From JBBIJR01 sp037445875 (GTDB lineage: Bacteria > CLD3 > SB21): DNA of 34,611 nt. The stretch lies in contig JBBIJR010000035.1 of assembly GCA_037445875.1 (NCBI GenBank), positions 1 to 34,611 of the forward strand, given 5' to 3'. Below the pieces are notes generated by a model. It searched no databases. It had not been told where the DNA came from and saw only the letters and a program-made list of their open reading frames with translations. Shown here one piece after another: positions 1 to 6,999 of this stretch (positions are counted from its first letter, which is position 1; each line of letters opens with the position of its first letter). A program made the position numbers and the translations under genes.

Positions 1-1449
1 TGGGAAAACGGACGGCGATACTTCGATGTGCGGATCGAACTGGAGCGTGTGGGCCGGATCGCGATGCCGGTCGACGTATTCGTGAAGCTGGATAACGATT
101 CGCTCATCGGATTCCGAATTCCCGCTCATCCGGACGACCCGGACCTGCCCGGTCTTGAACGGCGCCCGGTCTGGAATGCCGTCAATACCCGCTACACCCT
201 GTGGCTCGAACTGGACCATGCCGTTTCCCGGGTGACCATCGATACGTCCCGTGTCCTGTCCGACCGTTTTCGGATGGACAATCGAACCGGCATACTTCCT
301 CCAGTCGAGTGGCACCTGCAAATGCCCCTGCGACGATATCCCACGCTGGACACATACGTGATGGAGCACCGGCCGTCCGCCTGGTACAACGGACCCGACG
401 CACTCCGGGTGGGCTACGTCTTGCGGGGCCGCTGGGCTACCGACGAGCACCGGCTTGCGGCAGGTGTGTTCTACGGAACGTCCGGCGGTATGGTCGACTA
501 CCGGCTGGAATATTCAACACCGCTGTACAGCGCAGGACGTCAAACCACTCTGCAGCTGACCAGCTACCGGATGGAAGGCAGAAGCGAGCAGGCCGTGCGG
601 CTGCAGAAACGCTATTATGCGCGGACCTTTGACGAAGCACCGGTTCACGACTTCGACCTGGGATTTCGAAGCAGCGTACGCTACGATGCCGCGTATCTGC
701 CGCGGGGCGTCGAATGGGAGGGTGGACAGGTGAACATCCTGCAGGTCGGATGGCGGGGCCAGACGAGACGGCGGGATTCGCCGGTCGTTCGCTCGGGTAT
801 TGAAACATCCGTTTTCGGATCCGATTGGTCCTTCTCCAAGTTTGTCCTTACCGCCAAATGGCCGTGGGTCATCGACCGACGGTTTGCCACGCTTGAACTG
901 TGTTCCTTTGCGGGCTACGCGGTCGGAAAGGTGCCCGTGCAGGAACAATTCTACCTGGCCGGTGCGTCGCCGCGCCAGATGTTTGACGACCGTTTCTATC
1001 GATCGGCGGGGACCCTTCCGGCCTCGTGGTGGCTCAACAACTCCGGTGATCGCCGTCTCTACCTGAACGGGGAGGGCAGCCTGTCCGGTTATGCCAACGC
1101 GTATCCGCACGCCCGCCGTATCGTGGCCCTGAATGTGAATCTGATGATGCAAAACCCCGTAGGTCTGGTGGTGGACCGGGTTCCGCGTCTTGTGCGCTTT
1201 TATCCGTTTCTCTTCTGGGACGGAGGTGTGCTGTGGAATCGGGGGGCTGAATTGCGAAAACCGGTCCGGGATATCGTCCTCATGGACGGCGGCCTTGGCC
1301 TGACCTACAACCTGGCCTACATACCGGACTGGATGGGATCGTATGTCGTACGGTGGGAATTTCCCCTCTGGGTGAGCCGGCCATCGATCAATGGCGAAAG
1401 GCGGCCGTTTGCGCTCCGATGGGTCGTCGGGCTGGAAAGGTCCCTTTAG
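1..1449 (+). CDS. M1-type metallopeptidase C-terminal part fused to an outer-membrane beta-barrel (5' truncated)
   Basis: The frame is open from base 1, so the gene begins upstream and only 482 C-terminal residues are present. The first ~90 residues (WENGRRYFDVRIELERVG, then MPVDVFVKL and a VTIDTSRVLSDRFRMDN stretch) resemble the tail of bacterial M1 aminopeptidases, where a beta-rich domain ends in a 'V.iD....l.D...DN' motif. The remaining ~370 residues are alternating aromatic/polar beta strands (for example RVGYVLRGRW, TTLQLTSYRM, FVLTAKWPWV, YVVRWEFPLWV) typical of an outer-membrane barrel. No HEXXH is visible because the catalytic domain would lie upstream. The likely role is a surface- or periplasm-tethered aminopeptidase. 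The M1 assignment is an inference from the tail only; the barrel is the better supported half. The gene ends just before the ribosome binding site of the zinc-ribbon gene. Confidence 0.6.
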   Translation, partial: WENGRRYFDVRIELERVGRIAMPVDVFVKLDNDSLIGFRIPAHPDDPDLPGLERRPVWNAVNTRYTLWLELDHAVSRVTIDTSRVLSDRFRMDNRTGILPPVEWHLQMPLRRYPTLDTYVMEHRPSAWYNGPDALRVGYVLRGRWATDEHRLAAGVFYGTSGGMVDYRLEYSTPLYSAGRQTTLQLTSYRMEGRSEQAVRLQKRYYARTFDEAPVHDFDLGFRSSVRYDAAYLPRGVEWEGGQVNILQVGWRGQTRRRDSPVVRSGIETSVFGSDWSFSKFVLTAKWPWVIDRRFATLELCSFAGYAVGKVPVQEQFYLAGASPRQMFDDRFYRSAGTLPASWWLNNSGDRRLYLNGEGSLSGYANAYPHARRIVALNVNLMMQNPVGLVVDRVPRLVRFYPFLFWDGGVLWNRGAELRKPVRDIVLMDGGLGLTYNLAYIPDWMGSYVVRWEFPLWVSRPSINGERRPFALRWVVGLERSL

Positions 1450-1463
1450 GAGGTGAAAAAAAG

Positions 1464-1667
1464 GTGGCCCTGTACGTGGTGACGCCGTTCAGAATCAACG
1501 GGTTGAGAACGCTCAAGACCATCTGGAAAAAACGCATTTCTCTTCGATACTGGTGTCGGGAGTGCGGCCAGGAGGAACAGGTAGAGGTCGATTATGGCCA
1601 AGATTATCCTCAATTCTTGTGCAAGCATTGCCAGACAAAGAACATCATAAACCTCAAGTACTCCTGA
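1464..1667 (+). CDS. Small zinc-ribbon protein, 67 aa
   Basis: The start is taken as GTG at 1464 because AGGAGGTG lies at 1449-1456, about 8 nt upstream; the in-frame ATG at 1353 would lie inside the barrel gene. The protein has a basic N-terminal segment and two CXXC pairs, CREC and CKHC, about 22 residues apart. This is a classic four-cysteine zinc ribbon. It begins 14 nt after the barrel gene, so the two may be cotranscribed. Function unknown; small zinc ribbons often bind nucleic acid or protein partners. Confidence 0.7.
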   Translation: MALYVVTPFRINGLRTLKTIWKKRISLRYWCRECGQEEQVEVDYGQDYPQFLCKHCQTKNIINLKYS

Positions 1668-1684
1668 AGCCACGATTTTTGTTA

Positions 1685-1713
1685 TTGACAATGCATTTCC
1701 AAACCTTTACATT
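1685..1713 (+). promoter_or_regulatory. Sigma70-like promoter for the lipoprotein-LysM pair
   Basis: TTGACA at 1685-1690, a 17-nt spacer, and TACATT at 1708-1713. The -35 box is a perfect consensus. It lies ~80 nt upstream of the lipoprotein start in an AT-rich gap. Confidence 0.65.
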
Positions 1714-1794
1714 CACTTGAGATAGCATAACACACACAGGTTCCAAAGTCTTAGACAAGAGAGAATAATTCGAACTCATGAAGGAGGTAGCACA

Positions 1795-2079
1795 ATGGTT
1801 GGATTGAAGGTCAGAATCCTCTCCGCCGTGTATGCGCTGGCCCTGTTGACCATCTGGGGTTGTACATCGTATGCCTCGAAGGAGGACTTGCAGCAGTTGG
1901 ATGAACGCCGGGCGCAGGTGCAGTCCATGCGTCAGAAAGTGACGGACCTGACGAACGAGAAGAAGAAGTCGGAGCAGGAAGTCCAGCAGAAAAAACAACG
2001 TTTGGACCAAGCCAAGAAAGAAAAGGAAGCCGTTTTGAAACGCCTGGAAGAGATCGAAAAATCCAAACAGGCACAGTAA
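1795..2079 (+). CDS. Small coiled-coil lipoprotein, 94 aa
   Basis: ATG at 1795 follows AAGGAGGT with good spacing. An N-terminal hydrophobic stretch ends in a lipobox-like LTIWGC, so the mature protein would begin with a lipidated Cys near residue 23. The rest is almost entirely charged heptad sequence rich in E, K and Q (residues ~30-92), a long parallel coiled coil resembling Lpp-like or YbgF/CpoB-like envelope spacers. It has its own strong promoter and lies 42 nt upstream of a LysM protein that also carries a coiled coil, so the two probably act together in the periplasm, anchored to membrane and peptidoglycan respectively. No specific family is recognised. Confidence 0.8.
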   Translation: MVGLKVRILSAVYALALLTIWGCTSYASKEDLQQLDERRAQVQSMRQKVTDLTNEKKKSEQEVQQKKQRLDQAKKEKEAVLKRLEEIEKSKQAQ

Positions 2080-2121
2080 GGTGAAACGAACGAAGTCCTC
2101 ACAACCAAGGAGAAAGTTGTC

Positions 2122-2973
2122 ATGAAATTGTTCAGCTTCGTATTCGCCGGTCTGTTGCTTGTTGCGGTTGTCTCGGCCGGCATGGCGCAAGAAGAAGCCA
2201 AAATGAAAAAGGAAGACTGGCAGAATGAGATGAATTCGCTTACCGGCCAGCAGCAAGGGCTCCAGTATCAGATCGACAGTCTCAACAAAGCCATAAACAG
2301 CTTGAAGGACGAGGGCGCCGGTTACGACAAGGAAACCGAGCAGCTCTGGAACGAGATTTATGCCGCCATCGGCACGGACAAAGCCGGTGTGGAAGAGATC
2401 AAGGCTAAATTGACGGAGCTCGAAGGGCGAATCAACGAATACGCCAAGATGTCGGACGAGGCCCTGAGCCAGAAGATCCCGGAACTGGAAGCGCTGAAGA
2501 GTGAAGTGGTGGCCTATCGACAGGATCGCCGATACGCGTTGACCGAGATCTTCAACAAGGTGAATGACCTGGCCAATCGCTGCGACCAGCTTATCCAGCG
2601 AGGCAAGAACTACCAGCCGCCCAAACCGAAGCACGACACGTACGTCGTCGTGACGGGTGACTACCTGTGGCGCATTTCCGGCAAGCAGGACATCTATGCG
2701 GACCCGTTCCAGTGGATGAAGATCTATTCGGCCAACCGGGACCAGATTCGCAATCCGGACCTGATCTTCCCGCGGCAGTCGTTCCTGATCCCGCGGGCTC
2801 AGGAGGCCAACGAGTACTGGGTCATGCGCGGCGACAATCTGAAACTGATTGCGCAGAAAGTGTACGGCAGCCCGGCCAGCTGGGTCAAGATCTACAATGC
2901 GAACAAGAGCATTATCGGAGACGATGCGACCAGGATCTATCCACACACGATCCTGATCGTTCCGAAAGACTGA
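2122..2973 (+). CDS. Periplasmic protein with coiled coil and two LysM domains, 283 aa
   Basis: A signal peptide spans residues 1-22 (MKLFSFVFAGLLLVAVVSAG, cleavage near MAQ). Residues 30-160 are helical, with coiled-coil heptads. Two LysM peptidoglycan-binding modules follow: one at about 174-224 (VVTGDYLWRIS ... IYSANRDQI ... FLIPR) and one at 232-281 (VMRGDNLKLIA ... IYNANKSII ... ILIVPKD). The first resembles the YgaU/XkdP-like LysM type. No catalytic domain is present, so this is a structural or scaffold protein. GGAGAAAG precedes the ATG. The gene is cotranscribed with the preceding lipoprotein and followed by a strong terminator. Confidence 0.85.
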   Translation: MKLFSFVFAGLLLVAVVSAGMAQEEAKMKKEDWQNEMNSLTGQQQGLQYQIDSLNKAINSLKDEGAGYDKETEQLWNEIYAAIGTDKAGVEEIKAKLTELEGRINEYAKMSDEALSQKIPELEALKSEVVAYRQDRRYALTEIFNKVNDLANRCDQLIQRGKNYQPPKPKHDTYVVVTGDYLWRISGKQDIYADPFQWMKIYSANRDQIRNPDLIFPRQSFLIPRAQEANEYWVMRGDNLKLIAQKVYGSPASWVKIYNANKSIIGDDATRIYPHTILIVPKD

Positions 2974-3018
2974 CCTGCGAGTGCTGAATGGCGGGTTGTG
3001 TGAATACGATGTAAGCGT

Positions 3019-3059
3019 GAAAGCTCCCGGATGGAAACGTTCGGGAGCTTTCTTATTTT
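3019..3059 (+). terminator. Rho-independent terminator after the LysM gene
   Basis: A perfect 11-bp stem, GAAAGCTCCCG at 3019-3029 against CGGGAGCTTTC at 3042-3052, with a 12-nt loop, followed by TTATTTT. Confidence 0.85.
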
Positions 3060-3077
3060 ACACGCAAGGAGACCTTA

Positions 3078-4121
3078 TTGAGCGAAACCGTCGAGCGTGT
3101 GATTCCCATGCGGGATACCAATCCCGTCGTACTGCTGGGGGCCAATGATTCCAATCTGCGGATCATCGAAAGAAAGTTCAAGGCAAAGATCGTCGTTCGT
3201 GGAGTTACCATCACGGTCAAAGGGGAGCCGGATGAGGTGGAGCAGCTCGAGGAGTTGTTTACCGAGCTGATCTTCCTGGGCCACAAGAAACCTCAAATCG
3301 ACAGCACGGATGTGGAAACGCTGATCCGGCTGGTGAAGTCGGGTGGAGCGGCCGCCCCGGTGCAAAAAGGCGGTACCGCAAAGGAGCCGGTTCATCATGC
3401 CCGGGACCTCGACAAGGTGGTGCTGTTCACACACCGTGATTTCATCGAGGTCAAAACGGACGTCCAGGCCGAGTACGTCCGGCAGGCACACGAAAACGAC
3501 ATCGTTTTTGCGATCGGTCCGGCCGGAACCGGCAAAACGTATCTCGCGGTAGCGCTGGCGGTGGCGGCGCTGAAGAACAAGGACGTGGAACGGGTCATCC
3601 TCACCAGGCCCGCCGTGGAAACAGGGGAAAGTCTCGGATTCCTCCCGGGGGACATGCGTGAGAAGATCGACCCGTACCTGCGGCCGTTGTACGACGCGCT
3701 CCACGACATGATCTCGCATAAGGAACTGATGCGCTTTATGGAGTCCGGTGTGATCGAGATCGTTCCGCTGGCCTACATGCGGGGCCGTACACTCAACAAC
3801 GCCTTTGTCATCCTCGATGAAGCCCAGAACACCACACCCACGCAGATGAAGATGTTCCTTACGCGTTTAGGGGCCAATGCCCGCGCTATCGTCACGGGCG
3901 ACGTGACGCAGAGCGACCTGCCGCGCGGCATGACCTCCGGGCTTCGCGAGGTGCAGAACATTCTGGCCGGCATCGAAGGTATCGCGTTCGTCATGTTCAC
4001 GCGCGCCGACGTGGTGCGGCACCGGCTCGTGCGCGATATCATTGAGGCTTACGAAAATCACGACGAAGTTCAGAGCGCCGATACGAAATCCAATCTTTCG
4101 ATTCAGCGAAGTCGAGAATGA
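3078..4121 (+). CDS. phoH: PhoH-like ATPase, 347 aa
   Basis: A PhoH-family P-loop ATPase, widespread in bacteria and associated with RNA metabolism and often with YbeY. Residues 15-75 form a KH-like N-terminal domain. Walker A is GPAGTGKT at 147-154 and Walker B is VILDEAQ at 244-250; the family-typical LTRPAVETGESLGFLPGD and TGDVTQSDLP segments are both present. Length is normal for PhoL/PhoH. The start is taken as TTG at 3078 because AAGGAG lies 6-7 nt upstream; an in-frame ATG 30 nt later is an alternative without a good ribosome site. The gene begins directly after the terminator and is followed by a thiolase after 47 nt. Confidence 0.93.
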   Translation: MSETVERVIPMRDTNPVVLLGANDSNLRIIERKFKAKIVVRGVTITVKGEPDEVEQLEELFTELIFLGHKKPQIDSTDVETLIRLVKSGGAAAPVQKGGTAKEPVHHARDLDKVVLFTHRDFIEVKTDVQAEYVRQAHENDIVFAIGPAGTGKTYLAVALAVAALKNKDVERVILTRPAVETGESLGFLPGDMREKIDPYLRPLYDALHDMISHKELMRFMESGVIEIVPLAYMRGRTLNNAFVILDEAQNTTPTQMKMFLTRLGANARAIVTGDVTQSDLPRGMTSGLREVQNILAGIEGIAFVMFTRADVVRHRLVRDIIEAYENHDEVQSADTKSNLSIQRSRE

Positions 4122-4168
4122 TGACATGACTTGACGCTACCCAGGTTGAACAGGAAAGGCAGAGTACC

Positions 4169-5344
4169 ATGAAAGACGTAGTTATTGTCAGTGCGGCCAG
4201 AACACCGATCGGAGCGTTTCAAGGAAGGCTCGCTTCAGTACCCGCACCGAGATTAGGGGCCCTCGTGATCGAGGAGGCCGTGAAAAGAGCGGGCATTCAG
4301 AAAAACGATGTAGACGAAGTGATCATGGGCAACGTCTTGACCGCCGGAGAAGGCCAGGCGCCCGCCCGTCAGGCGGCGTTGTTCGCCGGACTGCCGGAGG
4401 CCGTCACGTGCATGACCATCAACAAGGTCTGCGGTTCGGGCCTCAAGGCGGTGATGCTTGCGTCCCAGGCCATCCAGTGCGGCGATGCGGAGGTCGTGGT
4501 AGCGGGAGGAATGGAAAGCATGTCCAACACGCCTTACCTGCTCGACAAGGCCCGCACCGGATACCGGATGGGCCACGGCCAGCTGATGGACAGCATGATC
4601 AAAGACGGCCTGTGGGACGTGTACAACGACTTCCACATGGGCCACGCCGCCGAGTTGTGCGCAAAGGAGTGTAACATCCCGCGCGATGCGCAGGACCGGT
4701 TTGCCAAACTCAGCTACGAGCGGGCCCAGCAGTCCATACGGGAAGGCCGTTTCAAAGATGAGGTCGTACCGGTGACGCTGACGGACAAGAAGGGCGATGT
4801 CGTGGTGTCGGAGGACGAGGAGCCGGGCAAGGCGAACTTCGAGAAGATGGCTACCCTGAAGCCGGCGTTTCAGAAGGATGGCACGGTGACGGCGGCCAAC
4901 GCCTCCAAGATCAACGACGGAGCGGCCGCACTGGTCGTCCTGTCTGCCGAAAAGGCGAAGGCGCTGGGCGTCAAGCCGCTCGTGCGCATCGTCGCGCAGG
5001 CCTCGTCGGCTCGCAAGCCGGAGTGGTTTACGACCGCCCCCATCGATGCGATCCAGAAAGTACTGAAGAAAGCCGATCTCAAGCTGGACGACGTCGATCT
5101 TTTCGAGATCAACGAGGCGTTTGCGGTCGTGAGCCTTGCGGCGGCGATTCAACTGAACATCCCGTCCGAGAAACTGAACGTCCACGGCGGGGCCATTGCT
5201 CTCGGCCATCCAATCGGCGCGAGCGGTGCCCGCATTCTCACGACGCTCCTGTACGCCATGCGCCATCACGGCAAGAAGCGCGGCATGGCGGCTATCTGCA
5301 TCGGAGGCGGGGAGGCCAGCGCCCTGGTCGTCGAACGGGTTTGA
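4169..5344 (+). CDS. atoB: Acetyl-CoA C-acetyltransferase (biosynthetic-type thiolase), 391 aa
   Basis: Catalyses reversible condensation of two acetyl-CoA to acetoacetyl-CoA in the cytoplasm. All thiolase catalytic motifs are present: nucleophile C88 in NKVCGSGLKA, H347 in GGAIALGHPIGASG, and C377 in CIGGGEAS. Length and residue numbering closely match the tetrameric Zoogloea/AtoB type (about 390 aa). A GGAAAGG-type ribosome site precedes the ATG. It could feed ketone or short-chain acyl metabolism or an isoprenoid route; no companion genes here decide this. A second, different thiolase lies at 25573-26859. Confidence 0.93.
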   Translation: MKDVVIVSAARTPIGAFQGRLASVPAPRLGALVIEEAVKRAGIQKNDVDEVIMGNVLTAGEGQAPARQAALFAGLPEAVTCMTINKVCGSGLKAVMLASQAIQCGDAEVVVAGGMESMSNTPYLLDKARTGYRMGHGQLMDSMIKDGLWDVYNDFHMGHAAELCAKECNIPRDAQDRFAKLSYERAQQSIREGRFKDEVVPVTLTDKKGDVVVSEDEEPGKANFEKMATLKPAFQKDGTVTAANASKINDGAAALVVLSAEKAKALGVKPLVRIVAQASSARKPEWFTTAPIDAIQKVLKKADLKLDDVDLFEINEAFAVVSLAAAIQLNIPSEKLNVHGGAIALGHPIGASGARILTTLLYAMRHHGKKRGMAAICIGGGEASALVVERV

Positions 5345-5373
5345 ACCGCATTCCGATCGTACGGCACGCGTTC

Positions 5374-5400
5374 AAGGGTCATGTTCAAAACATGACCCTT
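5374..5400 (+). terminator. Perfect hairpin after the thiolase gene
   Basis: A 12-bp perfect inverted repeat, AAGGGTCATGTT at 5374-5385 and AACATGACCCTT at 5389-5400, with a 3-nt loop. The T tract after it is weak (GTCATTGT), so it may attenuate or stabilise rather than fully terminate. Confidence 0.55.
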
Positions 5401-5500
5401 GTCATTGTCCGGAGCACCCCCGAAGAACTACCTTGGCACGACTGAGCAAGCATTACGGCATACTGTACCGCGCCCATCGGGCACAACGAGGACCATGAAC

Positions 5501-6898
5501 ATGAGCACGCAACCAGGCACTGCATCGAACCCTCTCCGGGTGGCCATTATCGGCTCCGGACCCTCGGCCTTTTACGCCGCCGACCACTACCAGAAACAAC
5601 CCGGTCTCGTCGTCCAGATCGACATGTTCGACCGGCTGCCGACGCCGTTCGGGCTCGTACGCGGCGGCGTGGCCCCCGACCATGCCAAAATCAAGTCGGT
5701 GACCAAGGTCTACGACAAGATCGCCCAGCACCCCAATTTCCGGTTCTTCGGCAACGTCGAGTTCGGACGGGACCTGAACATGGCGGACGTCCGGAAGTAC
5801 TACCACCAGATGGTCTTTGCCGTTGGCGCCCAGACCGACAAGGCCATGGGCATTCCCGGTGAAGACCTCGCTGGCAGCCACGCGGCCACGGAATTCGTGG
5901 CCTGGTACAACGGCCACCCGGACTACCGGGAACTGCAGTTCGACCTGACGCAGGAGCGGGCCGTTGTCGTGGGCGTGGGCAACGTCGCGATGGACGTCGC
6001 CCGTATTCTGGCCAGCAGCTACAACGAACTCGTGAAGACCGACATCGCCGACTACGCGCTGGAGGCGCTTAAAGAAAGCAAGGTGCGAGAGATCTTGGTG
6101 CTGGCCCGCCGCGGACCGGCCCAGGCGGCGTTTACCAATCCCGAGATCAAAGAATTGGGGGAGATGGAGGAGGCGGACATCGCGGTGAAGACGGACGAAG
6201 CGGATTTGGACGCGCTGAGCCGGGAAGCGCTCCAGGCCCATCCGGATTCCACCGTCGAAAACAACGTGCGAATACTGCAGGAATACGCGAAGAGGCCGAA
6301 GCAGGGAAGGAAGAAGACGATCTTCATGCGTTTCCTCGTTTCACCGGTCGAATTGACGGGGCAGGACCGCGTGCAGACGGTGAAGATCGTGAAGAACGTC
6401 CTTCATCAGGGCAGCGACGGTTCCCTGCGGCCGAAGGCCACCGACAGGTTCGAGACGTTCGACGCCGGGCTGGTATTCCGCTCGATCGGGTACAAAGGCG
6501 TTCCTTTGCCGGATGTGCCGTTCGATGAAAAGAACGGCGTGATACCCAACAAACAGGGACGCGTGTACGATCCGAAGAGCGAACAACTCGTGACGGGAGT
6601 ATATGCGGCGGGCTGGATCAAGCGAGGCCCGTCGGGCGTCATCGGCACGAACAAACCCGACGCACAGGAAAGCGTAAACCTGGCCATGGAAGACCTCAAG
6701 GCGGGCAAGGTGCTTTGTTCTTCCGTGTCCGCACGAGAAACGGTGGACGCGCTCCTGCGGGAGCGAAAGGTTCGCTTCGTCACGTATCAGGACTGGATGC
6801 GGCTGGACAAGCTTGAGGTGGAGAACGGAAAGAAAGCCGGCCGTCCGCGCGTGAAGTTTACCCGCGTCGAGGACATGCTGAAGGCGCTGGGACTCTAA
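5501..6898 (+). CDS. FAD-dependent ferredoxin/adrenodoxin-type NADP+ reductase, 465 aa
   Basis: Resembles FprA/adrenodoxin reductase, which moves electrons between NADPH and ferredoxin. The N-terminal FAD-binding fold is AIIGSGPSAFYAA (residues ~15-27), followed by the family-typical FDRLPTPFGLVRGGVAPDH. The NADP-binding Rossmann motif is VVGVGNVAMDVARIL, with LVLARRGPAQAAFTNPE downstream and the C-terminal GWIKRGPSGVIGTNKPDA segment that holds the flavin. The length matches FprA (~455 aa). ATG at 5501 sits 9 nt after GAGG; ATG at 5495 is two codons upstream and equally open but too close to the ribosome site. The gene stands alone between two hairpins, and no ferredoxin gene lies beside it. 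Confidence 0.9.
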   Translation: MSTQPGTASNPLRVAIIGSGPSAFYAADHYQKQPGLVVQIDMFDRLPTPFGLVRGGVAPDHAKIKSVTKVYDKIAQHPNFRFFGNVEFGRDLNMADVRKYYHQMVFAVGAQTDKAMGIPGEDLAGSHAATEFVAWYNGHPDYRELQFDLTQERAVVVGVGNVAMDVARILASSYNELVKTDIADYALEALKESKVREILVLARRGPAQAAFTNPEIKELGEMEEADIAVKTDEADLDALSREALQAHPDSTVENNVRILQEYAKRPKQGRKKTIFMRFLVSPVELTGQDRVQTVKIVKNVLHQGSDGSLRPKATDRFETFDAGLVFRSIGYKGVPLPDVPFDEKNGVIPNKQGRVYDPKSEQLVTGVYAAGWIKRGPSGVIGTNKPDAQESVNLAMEDLKAGKVLCSSVSARETVDALLRERKVRFVTYQDWMRLDKLEVENGKKAGRPRVKFTRVEDMLKALGL

Positions 6899-6931
6899 TC
6901 ACGAACCGTTTTTGACAACCGGACTTGTATT

Positions 6932-6971
6932 GCGTCATGGTCAGCGAAGTCTAACCATGACGCTTTTTCTT
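6932..6971 (+). terminator. Rho-independent terminator between convergent genes
   Basis: GCGTCATGGT at 6932-6941 pairs with ACCATGACGC at 6954-6963 (10 bp, 12-nt loop), followed by TTTTTCTT on the plus strand. It ends the reductase transcript. On the minus strand the hairpin lacks a downstream T run. Confidence 0.88.
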
Positions 6972-6999
6972 GCACACGATGACGCCAGGCACTACGGGA

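Noticed and set aside
1654..2946. 430-residue minus-strand frame across the lipoprotein and LysM genes
   Set aside because: It covers the promoter and two well supported genes with signal peptides; its Phe/Leu-rich tract is only the complement of the coiled-coil Glu/Lys codons.
4253..5269. 338-residue minus-strand frame inside the acetyl-CoA acetyltransferase gene
   Set aside because: Shadow of a complete thiolase with all catalytic residues.
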